Below, piece by piece: positions 46,138-54,080 of a DNA stretch of 54,080 nt (position 1 is the first letter of the stretch; each line of letters starts with the position of its first letter). The DNA is from Oscillospiraceae bacterium (GTDB taxonomy: Bacteria > Bacillota > Clostridia > Oscillospirales > CAG-272), in the NCBI GenBank assembly GCA_015063685.1, contig SVTR01000023.1:1-54080 (forward strand), written 5' to 3'. The notes under the pieces were generated by a model, which saw only the letters and a list, made by a program, of their open reading frames with translations, ran no database searches and had not been told where the DNA came from. A program made the translations under genes and the position numbers.

Positions 46138-46911
46138 TCACCGATGCTTTTCGCGATACCCTCCGGCGGTTTCTCCCGTCAGCGCGCGGAATAGTCGCGA
46201 AAAATAAAAAACGTCTGGAATACCCACGGCGGCGGCAATTTCCCCCACAGGGCGATCGGTGGATGTCAAGAGAAACTGAGCGCGGCGGATGCGGACGCGG
46301 TTGATGTAATGGCTGGGAGATTCTTCAAAATACTCATTGAAGCGGCGGTACATAGCCGAACGCGAGCAGTGAAGCACACGGGACAGATCCTCAGGCGTGA
46401 TGGAGTGCATATAATGATTCTCCACATAGCTTCGCAGGCGAGTGATCTCCTCCGGGACATGGTTTTTGGGGGTAGCACAGTCCAAAAGGATGGCAACCAT
46501 ACGGTGAAGGAAGGGAAGGCGGGTCAAAAAATCCGCTTCAGAGCGGATGGCACGGATGAGGGTGAAGATCTCCTCGTTGTAAACAGCTGGGAGGATCACG
46601 GGAAAATCGTATAGATCGTCCAGCTTATAGAGGCGGTTGATCTCCACGTCCAGAAAGACCCAATGGGCTTCCATGATACCCCCGGCGGGGGGGATATGGG
46701 TCAGTCTCTGGGTGACCTGTCTGGGGGCGACAAATACCCCCATATCCCCCGTATAGGCATCCGGGGAGCCGTCCACCGACACGCGGTAAGAGCCGCGGAC
46801 ACTCTGAACCAACGAGAGCATAGGTAGGGATTTTTCTTCAGGCTCGGAGAGTACACTACTTATGAAGCCGCCCGAGACGTGTTCACAGATACAAAGGGAG
46901 CGAATATCCAT
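46138..46911 (-). CDS. AraC-family transcriptional regulator
   Basis: 257 residues. N-terminal cupin-like ligand domain (MLSLVQSVRGSYRVSVDG, GDMGVFVAPRQVTQRL) and a C-terminal double helix-turn-helix (about 155-255): ITPEDLSRVLHCSRSAMYRRFNEY... and VGEIAAAVGIPDVFYFSRLFRALTG. AGGAGG 7 bases before the ATG at 46911. It is divergent from the micro-protein/glycyl radical enzyme genes and upstream of xylAB on the other strand, so it probably senses a sugar and controls one of these. Confidence 0.92.
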   Translation of the reverse strand: MDIRSLCICEHVSGGFISSVLSEPEEKSLPMLSLVQSVRGSYRVSVDGSPDAYTGDMGVFVAPRQVTQRLTHIPPAGGIMEAHWVFLDVEINRLYKLDDLYDFPVILPAVYNEEIFTLIRAIRSEADFLTRLPFLHRMVAILLDCATPKNHVPEEITRLRSYVENHYMHSITPEDLSRVLHCSRSAMYRRFNEYFEESPSHYINRVRIRRAQFLLTSTDRPVGEIAAAVGIPDVFYFSRLFRALTGETAGGYREKHR

Positions 46912-46981
46912 GTTGATGCCTCCTGTTTTTTCAAGCTTGGGTTTTGTCGGTGAATTCCGCAATCATCATTCTCTCCCCTCC

Positions 46982-47010
46982 ATCATACACCTCTTTAGGA
47001 GACTTGTCAA
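46982..47010 (-). promoter_or_regulatory. SigA promoter of the AraC-family gene
   Basis: TTGACA (47005-47010), 17-base spacer, TATGAT (46982-46987) on the minus strand. Confidence 0.82.
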
Positions 47011-47130
47011 GAGAGATCCGTGAATTTCATACATTCTGACGAAAGCCAAACTTCCCTTCCATCATCAATGTTTTTCAATCTTTCATATGCAACCTGGGAC
47101 TATAGTACAAAATTAAGGTACAATAGTGAA

Positions 47131-47159
47131 TTGCCATTTGTTCCTTTCGGCATTATAAT
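47131..47159 (+). promoter_or_regulatory. SigA promoter of the micro-protein/glycyl radical enzyme pair
   Basis: TTGCCA (47131-47136), 17-base spacer, TATAAT (47154-47159). The transcript would start near 47166, about 38 bases before the small gene, which supports that gene as the first cistron. Confidence 0.78.
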
Positions 47160-47203
47160 AATGGTGTACTTGTCCAAATTTCGCACAAAAAAGGATCAAG
47201 CCT

Positions 47204-47398
47204 ATGAAAAACGTGGTAAAAACGTATTCTGTCGGCGGTCAAGGCTGTCAATCGGCACTGCCTGCGGCACTGTCCGCATCCCTATGGATGATCCTCCTTG
47301 CCCCTGGCGGCATTTGGCTGACACTTCGCAAAAAACACACGCTTAACAAAAAGGAGAAGCTGTCGTCACAGCAGTTCCCCGGAAAGGTACACACATGA
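47204..47398 (+). CDS. Small membrane protein coupled to the glycyl radical enzyme
   Basis: 64 residues, not recognised. An AAGGA site lies 8 bases before the ATG, and a promoter sits just upstream. A single hydrophobic segment (about residues 18-41, around ASLWMILLAPGGIWL) is followed by a basic stretch TLRKKH...NKKEK, predicting one membrane span with the tail inside. Its TGA overlaps the ATG of the glycyl radical enzyme (ATGA), so translation is coupled. It may be a leader peptide that meters the downstream gene, or a real micro-protein that anchors the enzyme; the sequence does not decide. Confidence 0.55.
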   Translation: MKNVVKTYSVGGQGCQSALPAALSASLWMILLAPGGIWLTLRKKHTLNKKEKLSSQQFPGKVHT

Positions 47399-49575
47399 AA
47401 TTCTACACCGTATATAAAGACCCTCGCCCTATCCGTCTATGCGATGCCACACGGCAGTTCGCTTATGAATCCTTAGAGCTTCATACTTACGGCTTGGAGG
47501 CCATGAAGACCCCTGCCGTGACCATGGATCACATTGAGGGCTTTTCCGAGATGACTCCTTTGGAACAGGAGCGACACATCCTCCGCGAGATCGCCGAAAA
47601 GACCCCTGTACCGCTCCGATACGGGGAGCGCTTGTGCGGCGGTGCGCGGCTGGGCTTGGCCATTCATCACGTGATTCCCGCCACCTTTGCGGGGAACGTG
47701 GTTTTTCCCTCTGTCAGTCATCTGACCATTGATTTTTCCATGATACTCAACGAGGGTCTGAACGGCATCCGTAAGCGTACAGAGGCATCGCTGGAAGTCC
47801 ATAAGGACACCGACCGTGAGGCATTTCTTCTGAACTGTCTCGCCGCACTGGATGCCTACGAGCATTGGCACGGACGTTACGTGGATGCCCTGGAGCATTA
47901 CATACAGGCAGTTGATGCGGACGGTGCTCTACCTGCGTGTCCCGCCTTTGAAACCACCCTGAAGAATCTCCGTCGTGTTCCCCTGGAGCCGCCCACCAAT
48001 TTCCACGAGGCGGTGCAGGCCCTGTGGATGACCTTCGCCTTCGTCCGCCTTATGGGCAACTGGCCGGGCATCGGGCGGCTGGACGTACTGCTGGGCAAGT
48101 ATCTGAAAAAAGATCTGGCAGACGGAACGCTCACCTTGGAAGAGGCCCGTGAGATCCTGGCTCATTTCTTCATCAAGGGATGTGAATGGGTTCGGGGCGG
48201 CGATCAAGGCAGCGGTGACGCCCAGCACTATCAAAATATTGTTCTCGGCGGTGTTGATGAGGTCGGCAGAGACGTGACCAACGAGGTTACATACCTGATA
48301 CTTGATATTTTAGAGGAGCTTCCCATCGGTGACTTCCCCACCACAATCCGTGTCAGTAAGACCACCGATGAAAAGCTACTCCGCCGCGTGGCTGAGGTCA
48401 TGCGTCACGGTGGCGGCGTGCTGGCCATCTACAACGAGGATCTGGTGCTGGAGGCCCTGACCAAGTATGGTTATCCCCTGTCCGAGGCTCGAAAATTCGC
48501 CAACGACGGTTGCTGGGAGGTGCAGATCCCCGGCAAGACCAATTTCGCGTATTGTCCTTTCGACGGACTCGGCATTCTTCAGCACGCCACCTTAAAGGAC
48601 TACGCCCATGACGTGGATTTCCCTGACTTCGACAGCCTACTTGCGGCTTATATGTCAGATCTGCGGGAGCAGGTTTTGGCTATCACCCGTAGCCGTCTCG
48701 GCGTTTTCCGCAAGATGGATACAGAAAACCGCATATTCGAATGGCACCCCACCGTTCCGTGTACGGCAGTATCACTCTTTGAGGGAGGGTGCATTGAAAA
48801 GGGCCTTTCTTACCACGAAGGCGGACCTGTGTATCATGTATTTTCCCCTCACATTGGCGGGTTGGCTGATACGGTGAACAGTCTGTACGCTATCAAAAAG
48901 CTGGTCTTCGACGACGGGCGGCTATCCTTCAAGGACTTCATGGCAGTTCTTCGGGAGAATTGGGAGGGATATGAGCCTCTCCGCCAGTATACGCTGAATA
49001 AGCTGACCTACTACGGTAACGATAACCCCGAATGCGACGCTATTTCTGCCTCCGTCCTGTCAGGCTTCGCGGATTTCTGCGCCGAGAATGACGGTGTCAG
49101 CCCTTACAAATTCCCCGCAGGCGTCTCCACCTTCGGACGTCAACTGGAGTGGGCACCTCATCGTCTGGCCGCCCCCCACGGGCGTAAGCAGGGTGAGGTT
49201 CTGGCCGCCAATGCCTCCCCTACCCCGGGTACCGATCGCGAGGGTGTCACCGCCATGATCCGCTCCTACTGCCGAGCCGATCTTCGTAAAATGGTCACAG
49301 GCGCGGCTTTGGATTGCAAGCTCCTTCCCTCCTCGGTATCGGGCGAGGACGGCATCACAGCGCTGGTCTCCATCATGCGAGGCTTTGTGACCGAGGGCGG
49401 CTTCTTCCTCCAGCCCGACGTGGCCGATGCACAGATCCTCCGTGATGCGCAAGAGCATCCGGAAAATTATCAGACCCTGTCGGTTCGTGTGTCGGGTTGG
49501 AACGCTCGCTTCGTCACCCTCTGTAAAGAATGGCAGGATATGGTTATCGGCCAGAACGAGGGAGCGGGTAAATAA
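47395..49575 (+). CDS. Glycyl radical enzyme of the PFL/glycerol-dehydratase superfamily, substrate unknown
   Basis: 726 residues, oxygen-sensitive radical catalyst. The active-site pair is NDGC373-W-E375, the Cys-x-Glu of dehydratase/lyase-type members (glycerol dehydratase, choline lyase); PFL itself has a Cys-Cys pair. The glycyl radical motif near the C-terminus is VRVSG701WNARFV, with Trp in place of the usual Tyr after the Gly. Other marks: TIDFSMILNEGLNGI and PPTNFHEAVQALWM, as in PFL-like proteins. About 60-100 residues shorter than most dehydratases. No activating radical-SAM enzyme is in the window, so activation must be supplied from elsewhere. Placed between an AraC regulator and xylA, a carbohydrate- or diol-derived substrate is plausible. 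Confidence 0.88.
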   Translation: MKFYTVYKDPRPIRLCDATRQFAYESLELHTYGLEAMKTPAVTMDHIEGFSEMTPLEQERHILREIAEKTPVPLRYGERLCGGARLGLAIHHVIPATFAGNVVFPSVSHLTIDFSMILNEGLNGIRKRTEASLEVHKDTDREAFLLNCLAALDAYEHWHGRYVDALEHYIQAVDADGALPACPAFETTLKNLRRVPLEPPTNFHEAVQALWMTFAFVRLMGNWPGIGRLDVLLGKYLKKDLADGTLTLEEAREILAHFFIKGCEWVRGGDQGSGDAQHYQNIVLGGVDEVGRDVTNEVTYLILDILEELPIGDFPTTIRVSKTTDEKLLRRVAEVMRHGGGVLAIYNEDLVLEALTKYGYPLSEARKFANDGCWEVQIPGKTNFAYCPFDGLGILQHATLKDYAHDVDFPDFDSLLAAYMSDLREQVLAITRSRLGVFRKMDTENRIFEWHPTVPCTAVSLFEGGCIEKGLSYHEGGPVYHVFSPHIGGLADTVNSLYAIKKLVFDDGRLSFKDFMAVLRENWEGYEPLRQYTLNKLTYYGNDNPECDAISASVLSGFADFCAENDGVSPYKFPAGVSTFGRQLEWAPHRLAAPHGRKQGEVLAANASPTPGTDREGVTAMIRSYCRADLRKMVTGAALDCKLLPSSVSGEDGITALVSIMRGFVTEGGFFLQPDVADAQILRDAQEHPENYQTLSVRVSGWNARFVTLCKEWQDMVIGQNEGAGK

Positions 49576-49742
49576 ACGGACATCTTCCATAATTGTCTCG
49601 GCCATAGGCAAATTCTGTTATTCCTTCAGCGATAGACATAAAACATTCCCGCATATGCGGCATCATACAATAAATAACAATTTTTGTCCATATATTTATC
49701 CATAGATTTAACAAAAACAACATAGAAAGTAGGCGGACACTC

Positions 49743-49751
49743 TGCTATAAT
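49743..49751 (+). promoter_or_regulatory. Extended -10 promoter upstream of xylA
   Basis: TGCTATAAT with a weak -35 region. It lies about 20 bases before a MITE that occupies most of the xylA leader. A perfect 12-base palindrome, CCGCATATGCGG, at 49649-49660 upstream could be an operator. Confidence 0.6.
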
Positions 49752-49770
49752 AGAAGCACAAATGGGTGGG

Positions 49771-49927
49771 AACCTCTAAAAACTATAGTGGCGAGAAAAC
49801 CATGAAGGAAGTCTTTGTCAAGGGATGCAATTTTTGGCACGCGCAGTAGAGCTACGCGAAGAAAAAATCTTCGAAATGTGACGGTAAAATCCCCTTGGAT
49901 TTTCCGGCAAGAGAGTTTTTAGAGGTG
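49771..49927. mobile_element. CTCTAAAAACT MITE-like element, copy 2, in the xylA leader
   Basis: ACCTCTAAAAACT (49772-49784) and AGTTTTTAGAGGT (49914-49926) are perfect 13-base terminal inverted repeats. Inside is a hairpin around GCGCAGTAGAGCTACGC, and TGTGACGGTAAAA, at positions matching the copy at 19057-19233. It would be transcribed from the promoter at 49743 as part of the xylA 5' leader. Confidence 0.78.
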
Positions 49928-49962
49928 ACCTCAAGATCATTTCATATGCAAAGGAGAATACC

Positions 49963-51282
49963 ATGAGCTACTTTGAAAGTATTCCAAAAATCACCTATGA
50001 AGGTGCCGCATCCAACAATCCTTGGTCCTTTAAATATTATAATCCCGACGCTGTTGTGGCCGGCAAGCCCATGAGAGAGCAGCTCAAGTTCGCCATGGCC
50101 TGGTGGCATACCCTCTGCGCTGACGGCACCGATATGTTCGGTATCGGTACCCAGGACAAGACCTTCGGCTCGGACGATCCCATGGAGATGTCCAAACGCC
50201 GCGTAGACGCCGGCTTTGAGCTGATGGAGAAGCTGGGCATCGACTACTTCTGCTTCCATGATCGTGACCTGTACCCCGAAGGAGATTTGTCCCTTGCGGA
50301 GTTCCACGCCAATCTGGACGTGATCGTGGACTATATCGAAGAAAAAATGAAGCAGACCGGCAAGAAGCTCCTGTGGGGTACCGCCAACTGCTTCTCCAAC
50401 CCCCGCTACATGAACGGCGCGGGCACATCTCCCCATGCGGATAGCTTTGCCTACGCCGCTGCCCAGATCAAGAAAGCCATGGACATCACCAAACGTCTCG
50501 GCGGTACGGGCTACGTTTTCTGGGGTGGCCGTGAGGGCTACGAGACCCTGCTGAATACCGACATGAAGATGGAGCTGGACAACATGGCGCGCCTCTTGCA
50601 TCTTGCGGTAGACTATGCCGAGAAGATCGGCTTTGAAGGTGATCTCTACATTGAGCCCAAGCCCAAGGAGCCTACCAAGCACCAGTACGATTTCGACGCC
50701 GCTACGGTCATAGGCTTCCTCAAGACCTACGGGCTGGAGGACAAGATCAAGCTCAATATTGAGGCCAACCACGCCACCCTGGCGGGGCACACCTTCCAGC
50801 ATGAGCTTTGCGTCGCCCGCATCAACGGTGCCTTCGGCTCCATCGACGCCAACCAGGGCGATATGCTTCTGGGCTGGGACACCGACCAGTTCCCCACCAA
50901 CGTCTACGATGCCACGCTCTGTATGCTGGAGGTGCTCCGCGCCGGCGGCTTTACCAACGGTGGCTTGAACTTTGATTCCAAGGTACGCCGCGCGTCGGTC
51001 AACCCCGAGGATTGGGTCACCGCCTTTATTGCGGGTATGGATACCTTTGCCCTGGGTCTTATCATGGCTGACCGTATCCTCACCGACGGCCGTATGGACG
51101 CCTTTGTTTCCCAGCGCTACGCATCCTGGAGCAGCGGCATCGGTAAGGACATCACGAACGGTAATGTTACCCTGGAGGATCTCTACGACTATGCCGTCAA
51201 CCTCGGTGAGGTGAAGACGGTCACCCACGGCGGTCAGGAGTCTCTGGAAGCCCTCATGAATCAGATCATGTTCAAGCTGTGA
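49963..51282 (+). CDS. xylA: Xylose isomerase (class II)
   Basis: Converts D-xylose to D-xylulose (and D-glucose to D-fructose poorly) with two divalent metal ions. 439 residues, the long class II form of Firmicutes. Signature segments: [10 protein letters not shown] (catalytic His-Asp), [51 protein letters not shown] and WDTDQFP with the metal Asp residues. AAAGGAG precedes the ATG. The xylulokinase gene follows after 18 bases, forming a xylAB operon. Confidence 0.98.
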   Translation: MSYFESIPKITYEGAASNNPWSFKYYNPDAVVAGKPMREQLKFAMAWWHTLCADGTDMFGIGTQDKTFGSDDPMEMSKRRVDAGFELMEKLGIDYFCFHDRDLYPEGDLSLAEFHANLDVIVDYIEEKMKQTGKKLLWGTANCFSNPRYMNGAGTSPHADSFAYAAAQIKKAMDITKRLGGTGYVFWGGREGYETLLNTDMKMELDNMARLLHLAVDYAEKIGFEGDLYIEPKPKEPTKHQYDFDAATVIGFLKTYGLEDKIKLNIEANHATLAGHTFQHELCVARINGAFGSIDANQGDMLLGWDTDQFPTNVYDATLCMLEVLRAGGFTNGGLNFDSKVRRASVNPEDWVTAFIAGMDTFALGLIMADRILTDGRMDAFVSQRYASWSSGIGKDITNGNVTLEDLYDYAVNLGEVKTVTHGGQESLEALMNQIMFKL

Positions 51283-51300
51283 TACATGGGAATGAAAGCT

Positions 51301-52785
51301 ATGTATATCATTGGAATTGATATCGGTACCTCTGCCACCAAGACCGCCGTCTATGATCTTGATGGTGCTTTGGTAGCCGAGAGTACCCATGAATATCCCC
51401 TCTCCCAGCCCCACAACGGCTGGGCGGAGCAAAATCCCATCGATTGGTGGGAGGCCGTCTGTGCCACCCTTCGGGACGTGACCGCCAAGATCAATCCTGC
51501 CCTTGTGGTCGGCGTTGGCTTTTCGGGGCAAATGCACGGGCTTGTTATGCTGGATGAAAATAACAAGGTCGTCCGCCCTGCCATCATTTGGTGCGATAGC
51601 CGCACCGGTGAGGAATGCGTCGAGATCAACCAAATCGTCGGCCTCGATACCCTCATGAAGATCACTGCTTCCCCCGCGTTGACGGGCTTTACCGCCTCCA
51701 AGATTCGTTGGGTACAAAAGCACGAGCCCGAAAACTATGCGAGGTGCCGCCATATTCTCCTGCCCAAGGACTACATCCGCTTCATGCTCAGCGGCGAGTA
51801 CCACACGGATGCCTCGGATGCCAGCGGTATGCAGCTGTTGGACATCCGCACCCGAAGCTGGAGTCCCTTGATCTGTGAAAAGCTGGGTGTGGATATGGGT
51901 CTCCTGGCCGAGGTCAGAGAAAGCCCCGAGGCCGTCTCCCGTGTAAGTGCCAAGGCCGCCGCCCTGACGGGGCTTCGGGAAGGCACGATCCTCGCCGCAG
52001 GTGCGGGGGACAACGCCGCCGCCGCCGTGGGTACGGGGGTGGTCGCGGAGGGCAAGGCCTTTACCACCATTGGTACCAGCGGCGTAGTCTTTGCTCACGT
52101 CAAAGCCCCTGCCGTTGATCCCATGGGGCGCATCCACACCTTCTGTGCCGCCGTGCCCGGAGAGTACCACACCATGGGTGTTACCCAGGCGGCAGGTCTA
52201 TCCCTTCAGTGGTTCCGCAATAGCATTGCCCCCAACACCGCCTACGCCGATCTCGACAAAATGGCCGAATCCCTCCCCATCGGTGCCGAACGGTTGATTT
52301 ACCTCCCTTACCTGATGGGCGAACGCACCCCTCATCTGAACCCCGATTGCCGCGGCGTGTTTTTTGGTCTTTCTGCCATGCACACGACGGCACATATGTA
52401 CCGTGCCGTGTTGGAGGGTGTTGCGTATTCCTTGAATGATGCCTACGAATTGGTTTCAAAAACCGGAACACCTATCACTGACATGTCCATTTGCGGCGGC
52501 GGTGCCAAGTCTCCTCTGTGGCGACAGATGATCTCGGACGTGTATGGGATCTCGCTTACCGATATGTCCAAGGGCGGCGGCGCTTCGCTCGGGGCGGCCA
52601 TCCTCGGCGGTGTAGCAGGCGGCGCTTATCCCGATGTGCCCTCTGCCTGTGCCCGTGTCATCAAGGGCGGCAGCGTAACGACACCCGACAAAGATCGACA
52701 CGAGGCTTATGCAAAGTTCTTCTCGCTCTACCGCGATCTGTATGCATCCCTCGCGGATGATTACAAAAAACTCTCTGTTCTTTAA
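51301..52785 (+). CDS. xylB: Xylulokinase
   Basis: FGGY kinase that phosphorylates D-xylulose to xylulose-5-phosphate for the pentose phosphate or phosphoketolase route. 494 residues from the ATG at 51301. Marks: GIDIGTSATKTAVYD (phosphate-1 loop), FSGQMHGLV, the substrate Asp in GAGDNAAAAVGTG, TIGTSG (phosphate 2) and ICGGGAKSPLWRQM (adenosine loop). Upstream in-frame ATGs at 51286 and 51292 are possible; 51301 gives the usual MYIIGIDIG start. The final 29 bases overlap the following fragment gene. Confidence 0.96.
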   Translation: MYIIGIDIGTSATKTAVYDLDGALVAESTHEYPLSQPHNGWAEQNPIDWWEAVCATLRDVTAKINPALVVGVGFSGQMHGLVMLDENNKVVRPAIIWCDSRTGEECVEINQIVGLDTLMKITASPALTGFTASKIRWVQKHEPENYARCRHILLPKDYIRFMLSGEYHTDASDASGMQLLDIRTRSWSPLICEKLGVDMGLLAEVRESPEAVSRVSAKAAALTGLREGTILAAGAGDNAAAAVGTGVVAEGKAFTTIGTSGVVFAHVKAPAVDPMGRIHTFCAAVPGEYHTMGVTQAAGLSLQWFRNSIAPNTAYADLDKMAESLPIGAERLIYLPYLMGERTPHLNPDCRGVFFGLSAMHTTAHMYRAVLEGVAYSLNDAYELVSKTGTPITDMSICGGGAKSPLWRQMISDVYGISLTDMSKGGGASLGAAILGGVAGGAYPDVPSACARVIKGGSVTTPDKDRHEAYAKFFSLYRDLYASLADDYKKLSVL

Positions 52786-53104
52786 GGAGAATTTTTCGGC
52801 ACATCAACGCCATGATGAGCCCAAGGCAAGTGAACCCACCCCCACGAAAGCCACGCCTGAGAAGGAATTTGAGCCGTGCAAGGGCAAGATACGCAAGAGT
52901 GGCACGGGATGCGTCACTATGATAAACGACCACCTATACGAAGGGCGGTTCACGCCAACTAACGCCGATGGCAAGCGTATCTCGCGGAATATCTACGCGC
53001 AAACGAGAGAGGAATGTGAAGCCAAGCTCACAGTGCTGATCGTGGAAATGAAGGCTGAAATCAAAGCAGAGAAGGAAAGAAGAAAACAGGCGGCGAGCGC
53101 ATGA
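52757..53104 (+). pseudogene. Integrase-like N-terminal (Arm/AP2-type) fragment
   Basis: 115 residues. The central part GCVTMINDHLYEGRFTP...DGKRISRNIYAQTREECEAKL has the pattern of the arm-type DNA-binding domain (three-strand sheet plus helix) at the start of tyrosine integrases of mobile elements. A Lys/Glu-rich helix follows and then it stops. No SAM-like or catalytic domain follows, so it is likely a remnant. Its frame runs back into xylB, so the true start is uncertain. A hairpin at 53110-53136 ends it. It could instead be a small stand-alone DNA-binding protein. Confidence 0.5.
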
Positions 53105-53109
53105 TGAAA

Positions 53110-53136
53110 GAAGGGCGGCCATGGCGGTCGCCCTTC
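53110..53136. terminator. Hairpin between the integrase-like fragment and the TIR gene
   Basis: GAAGGGCG...CGCCCTTC with a GGCC/GGT inner part, 5 bases past the fragment and 14 before the TIR gene's stop. Weak T-runs; possibly bidirectional. Confidence 0.6.
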
Positions 53137-53149
53137 AAAAATGAATACG

Positions 53150-54034
53150 TTAAATTAAGCTTGTCACGAACATAACTGCAAATACAATAACAATACATAT
53201 GTAAATTGCAATAAAAACAGATGGAAGTCTTTTTTCACTATTAGTAAATGAGACATACCTTTTTTTATTCAACTGATCCGAAAGGGCCTTCCATTCTGCA
53301 TCATACAAAGAAGCTGGCAATTGTTTTTCTATATTTCGGATAATTGCCATTTTACTAGCATTTAATTGTCCATAAGATATCAAAATTTTTACCCACGACG
53401 TTGCCAATATAATTCCAACCAGCGCCAATATCACAACTAATAATAATTTGAATTTAATGTCAATCGCCAATCCAAACATCGTGCTAAAAAGCGCCACAAA
53501 AGCAGAATTTACCGTAATATAAAAACTGTTTACAGTTTGGCGACGAGATACCAAGGTTTCGGATGTTTGAAGAAAAAGTCGATATTGTTCAAATAGTATT
53601 TTCATATCAATTTTGTCAATGTCTTGATTAAAAACCTGATAATCCTCGTTTTCGTGACCACTAATAATACTTTTCAATTCATCGCATGTTACAGTTTTGT
53701 CATATGATTTAATCTCTTGAGAAAATTCTTCTACAAATAATAGAGCAGGATGTTTGGGATTTTGCTCATCCAATAAAACTGAATAAATAGGTTTTTGATA
53801 CTGCTTTGCTTTTTGAATTTCCCATGCGATATACGGACTTTTATAAGATTCTTTTCCAATAAAGAAAATAACCATTTGAGATTTTCTGATTTTTGATGCA
53901 GCTTCAGCTTTCCAAAAGCAATTGCCATTCTTAAGGATTAATGCGTTAAAACTATATATATTTCTTTTGATATAGGACACTTTTTCAGCTACCTGTTCGG
54001 CATCTTTTGTAGAGTGGATCACAAAAACATTCAT
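53150..54034 (-). CDS. TIR-domain membrane protein, candidate anti-phage effector
   Basis: 294 residues, clearly AT-rich compared with the rest of the window. Residues 1-130 are a TIR-like domain of the ThsB/DUF1863 type: VFVIHSTKDAEQVAEKV at the start and SQMVIFFIGKESYKSPYIA then WEIQKAKQ, with E72 at the place of the catalytic NADase Glu. After an acidic linker, residues about 150-294 hold three membrane helices (two at about 168-220, one at 270-292) with YRLFLQTSETLVSRRQTVNS and SYGQLNASKM...IEKQLP, resembling the membrane part of proteins annotated as RipA family octameric membrane proteins. AAAGGA precedes the ATG. Next to an integrase-like fragment, so probably acquired. Confidence 0.85.
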   Translation of the reverse strand: MNVFVIHSTKDAEQVAEKVSYIKRNIYSFNALILKNGNCFWKAEAASKIRKSQMVIFFIGKESYKSPYIAWEIQKAKQYQKPIYSVLLDEQNPKHPALLFVEEFSQEIKSYDKTVTCDELKSIISGHENEDYQVFNQDIDKIDMKILFEQYRLFLQTSETLVSRRQTVNSFYITVNSAFVALFSTMFGLAIDIKFKLLLVVILALVGIILATSWVKILISYGQLNASKMAIIRNIEKQLPASLYDAEWKALSDQLNKKRYVSFTNSEKRLPSVFIAIYICIVIVFAVMFVTSLI

Positions 54035-54080
54035 ATTGATATATTCCTTTCATATATAAAGACCGCAGAGTTTCCCCTGC

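Noticed and set aside
47020..47346. 108-codon frame overlapping the promoter of the glycyl radical enzyme
   Set aside because: It starts upstream of the clear promoter at 47131-47159 and lies in a different frame from the well-signalled 64-codon gene.
49649..49660. CCGCATATGCGG palindrome as a definite catabolite-repression (cre) site
   Set aside because: It does not match the cre consensus; noted only as a possible operator.

Overview
The window looks like chromosome of an uncultured anaerobic gut- or rumen-type Firmicute (Bacillota, class Clostridia). Support: strong AGGAGG-type ribosome binding sites, TTGACA-17-TATAAT promoters, a tRNA-dependent T-box leader, a Bacillus-like ylxM-ffh-rpsP-khpA order, lipobox lipoproteins without an outer-membrane gene set, cohesin/dockerin-like modules, a glycyl radical enzyme and xylose isomerase. 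A genus cannot be named from the sequence alone. No rRNA, tRNA, CRISPR array or intact transposase was seen.

Layout. 1-9.0 kb is a nucleoside/nucleotide salvage run on the + strand: deoD (cut by the left edge), deoB, cdd, pdp, udk, an HD-type dNTPase, two tandem DHH/NrnA-like phosphoesterases and surE. An AT-rich orphan gene follows. Convergent to it is a lipoprotein that carries a long Pro-Glu-Thr stalk and a barnase/RNase T1-like domain. 11.5-14 kb holds the SRP operon on the minus strand. 14.2-18.8 kb holds a P1-family peptidase, a cardiolipin synthase-like PLD protein and a TrpB-like synthase behind a Trp T-box. 18.8-19.5 kb is a dense nest of inverted repeats. 19.6-26 kb holds rimO, pgsA, a PHP-domain protein, a TIM-barrel-like protein, an Mrp/NBP35 ATPase and a SanA-like membrane protein.

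26.3-32.7 kb is a glycan-flavoured surface locus. It has two solute-binding lipoproteins with no permease beside them, a glycoside-hydrolase-like protein, an LRR lipoprotein and an SGNH hydrolase. 33-45.4 kb is two giant secreted proteins (2239 and 1874 residues), probably one operon. Both are built mostly of Cys/His repeats of the form C-x10-C-x2-C-x12-H or C-x5-C-x2-C-x9-H. One starts with a cohesin-like domain and ends in a membrane anchor. The other ends in a cohesin-like domain plus a dockerin. 46.1-52.8 kb has an AraC regulator, a divergent glycyl radical enzyme preceded by a small translationally coupled membrane protein, and xylAB. The right end has an integrase-like fragment and an AT-rich TIR-domain membrane protein that looks like a recently acquired defence gene.

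How it fits together: the salvage genes could recycle nucleosides released by RNA breakdown, and the surface lipoproteins, giant repeat proteins and xylAB suit a plant-polysaccharide or host-glycan life style. At least four families of short palindromic or MITE-like repeats fill the gaps. Several are nested inside one another and one lies in the xylA leader. The best candidates for undescribed biology are the stalked RNase lipoprotein, the TIR-membrane protein, the giant Cys/His-repeat surface pair, the orphan glycyl radical enzyme with its coupled micro-protein, and the modular nested repeats with exchangeable inner parts.
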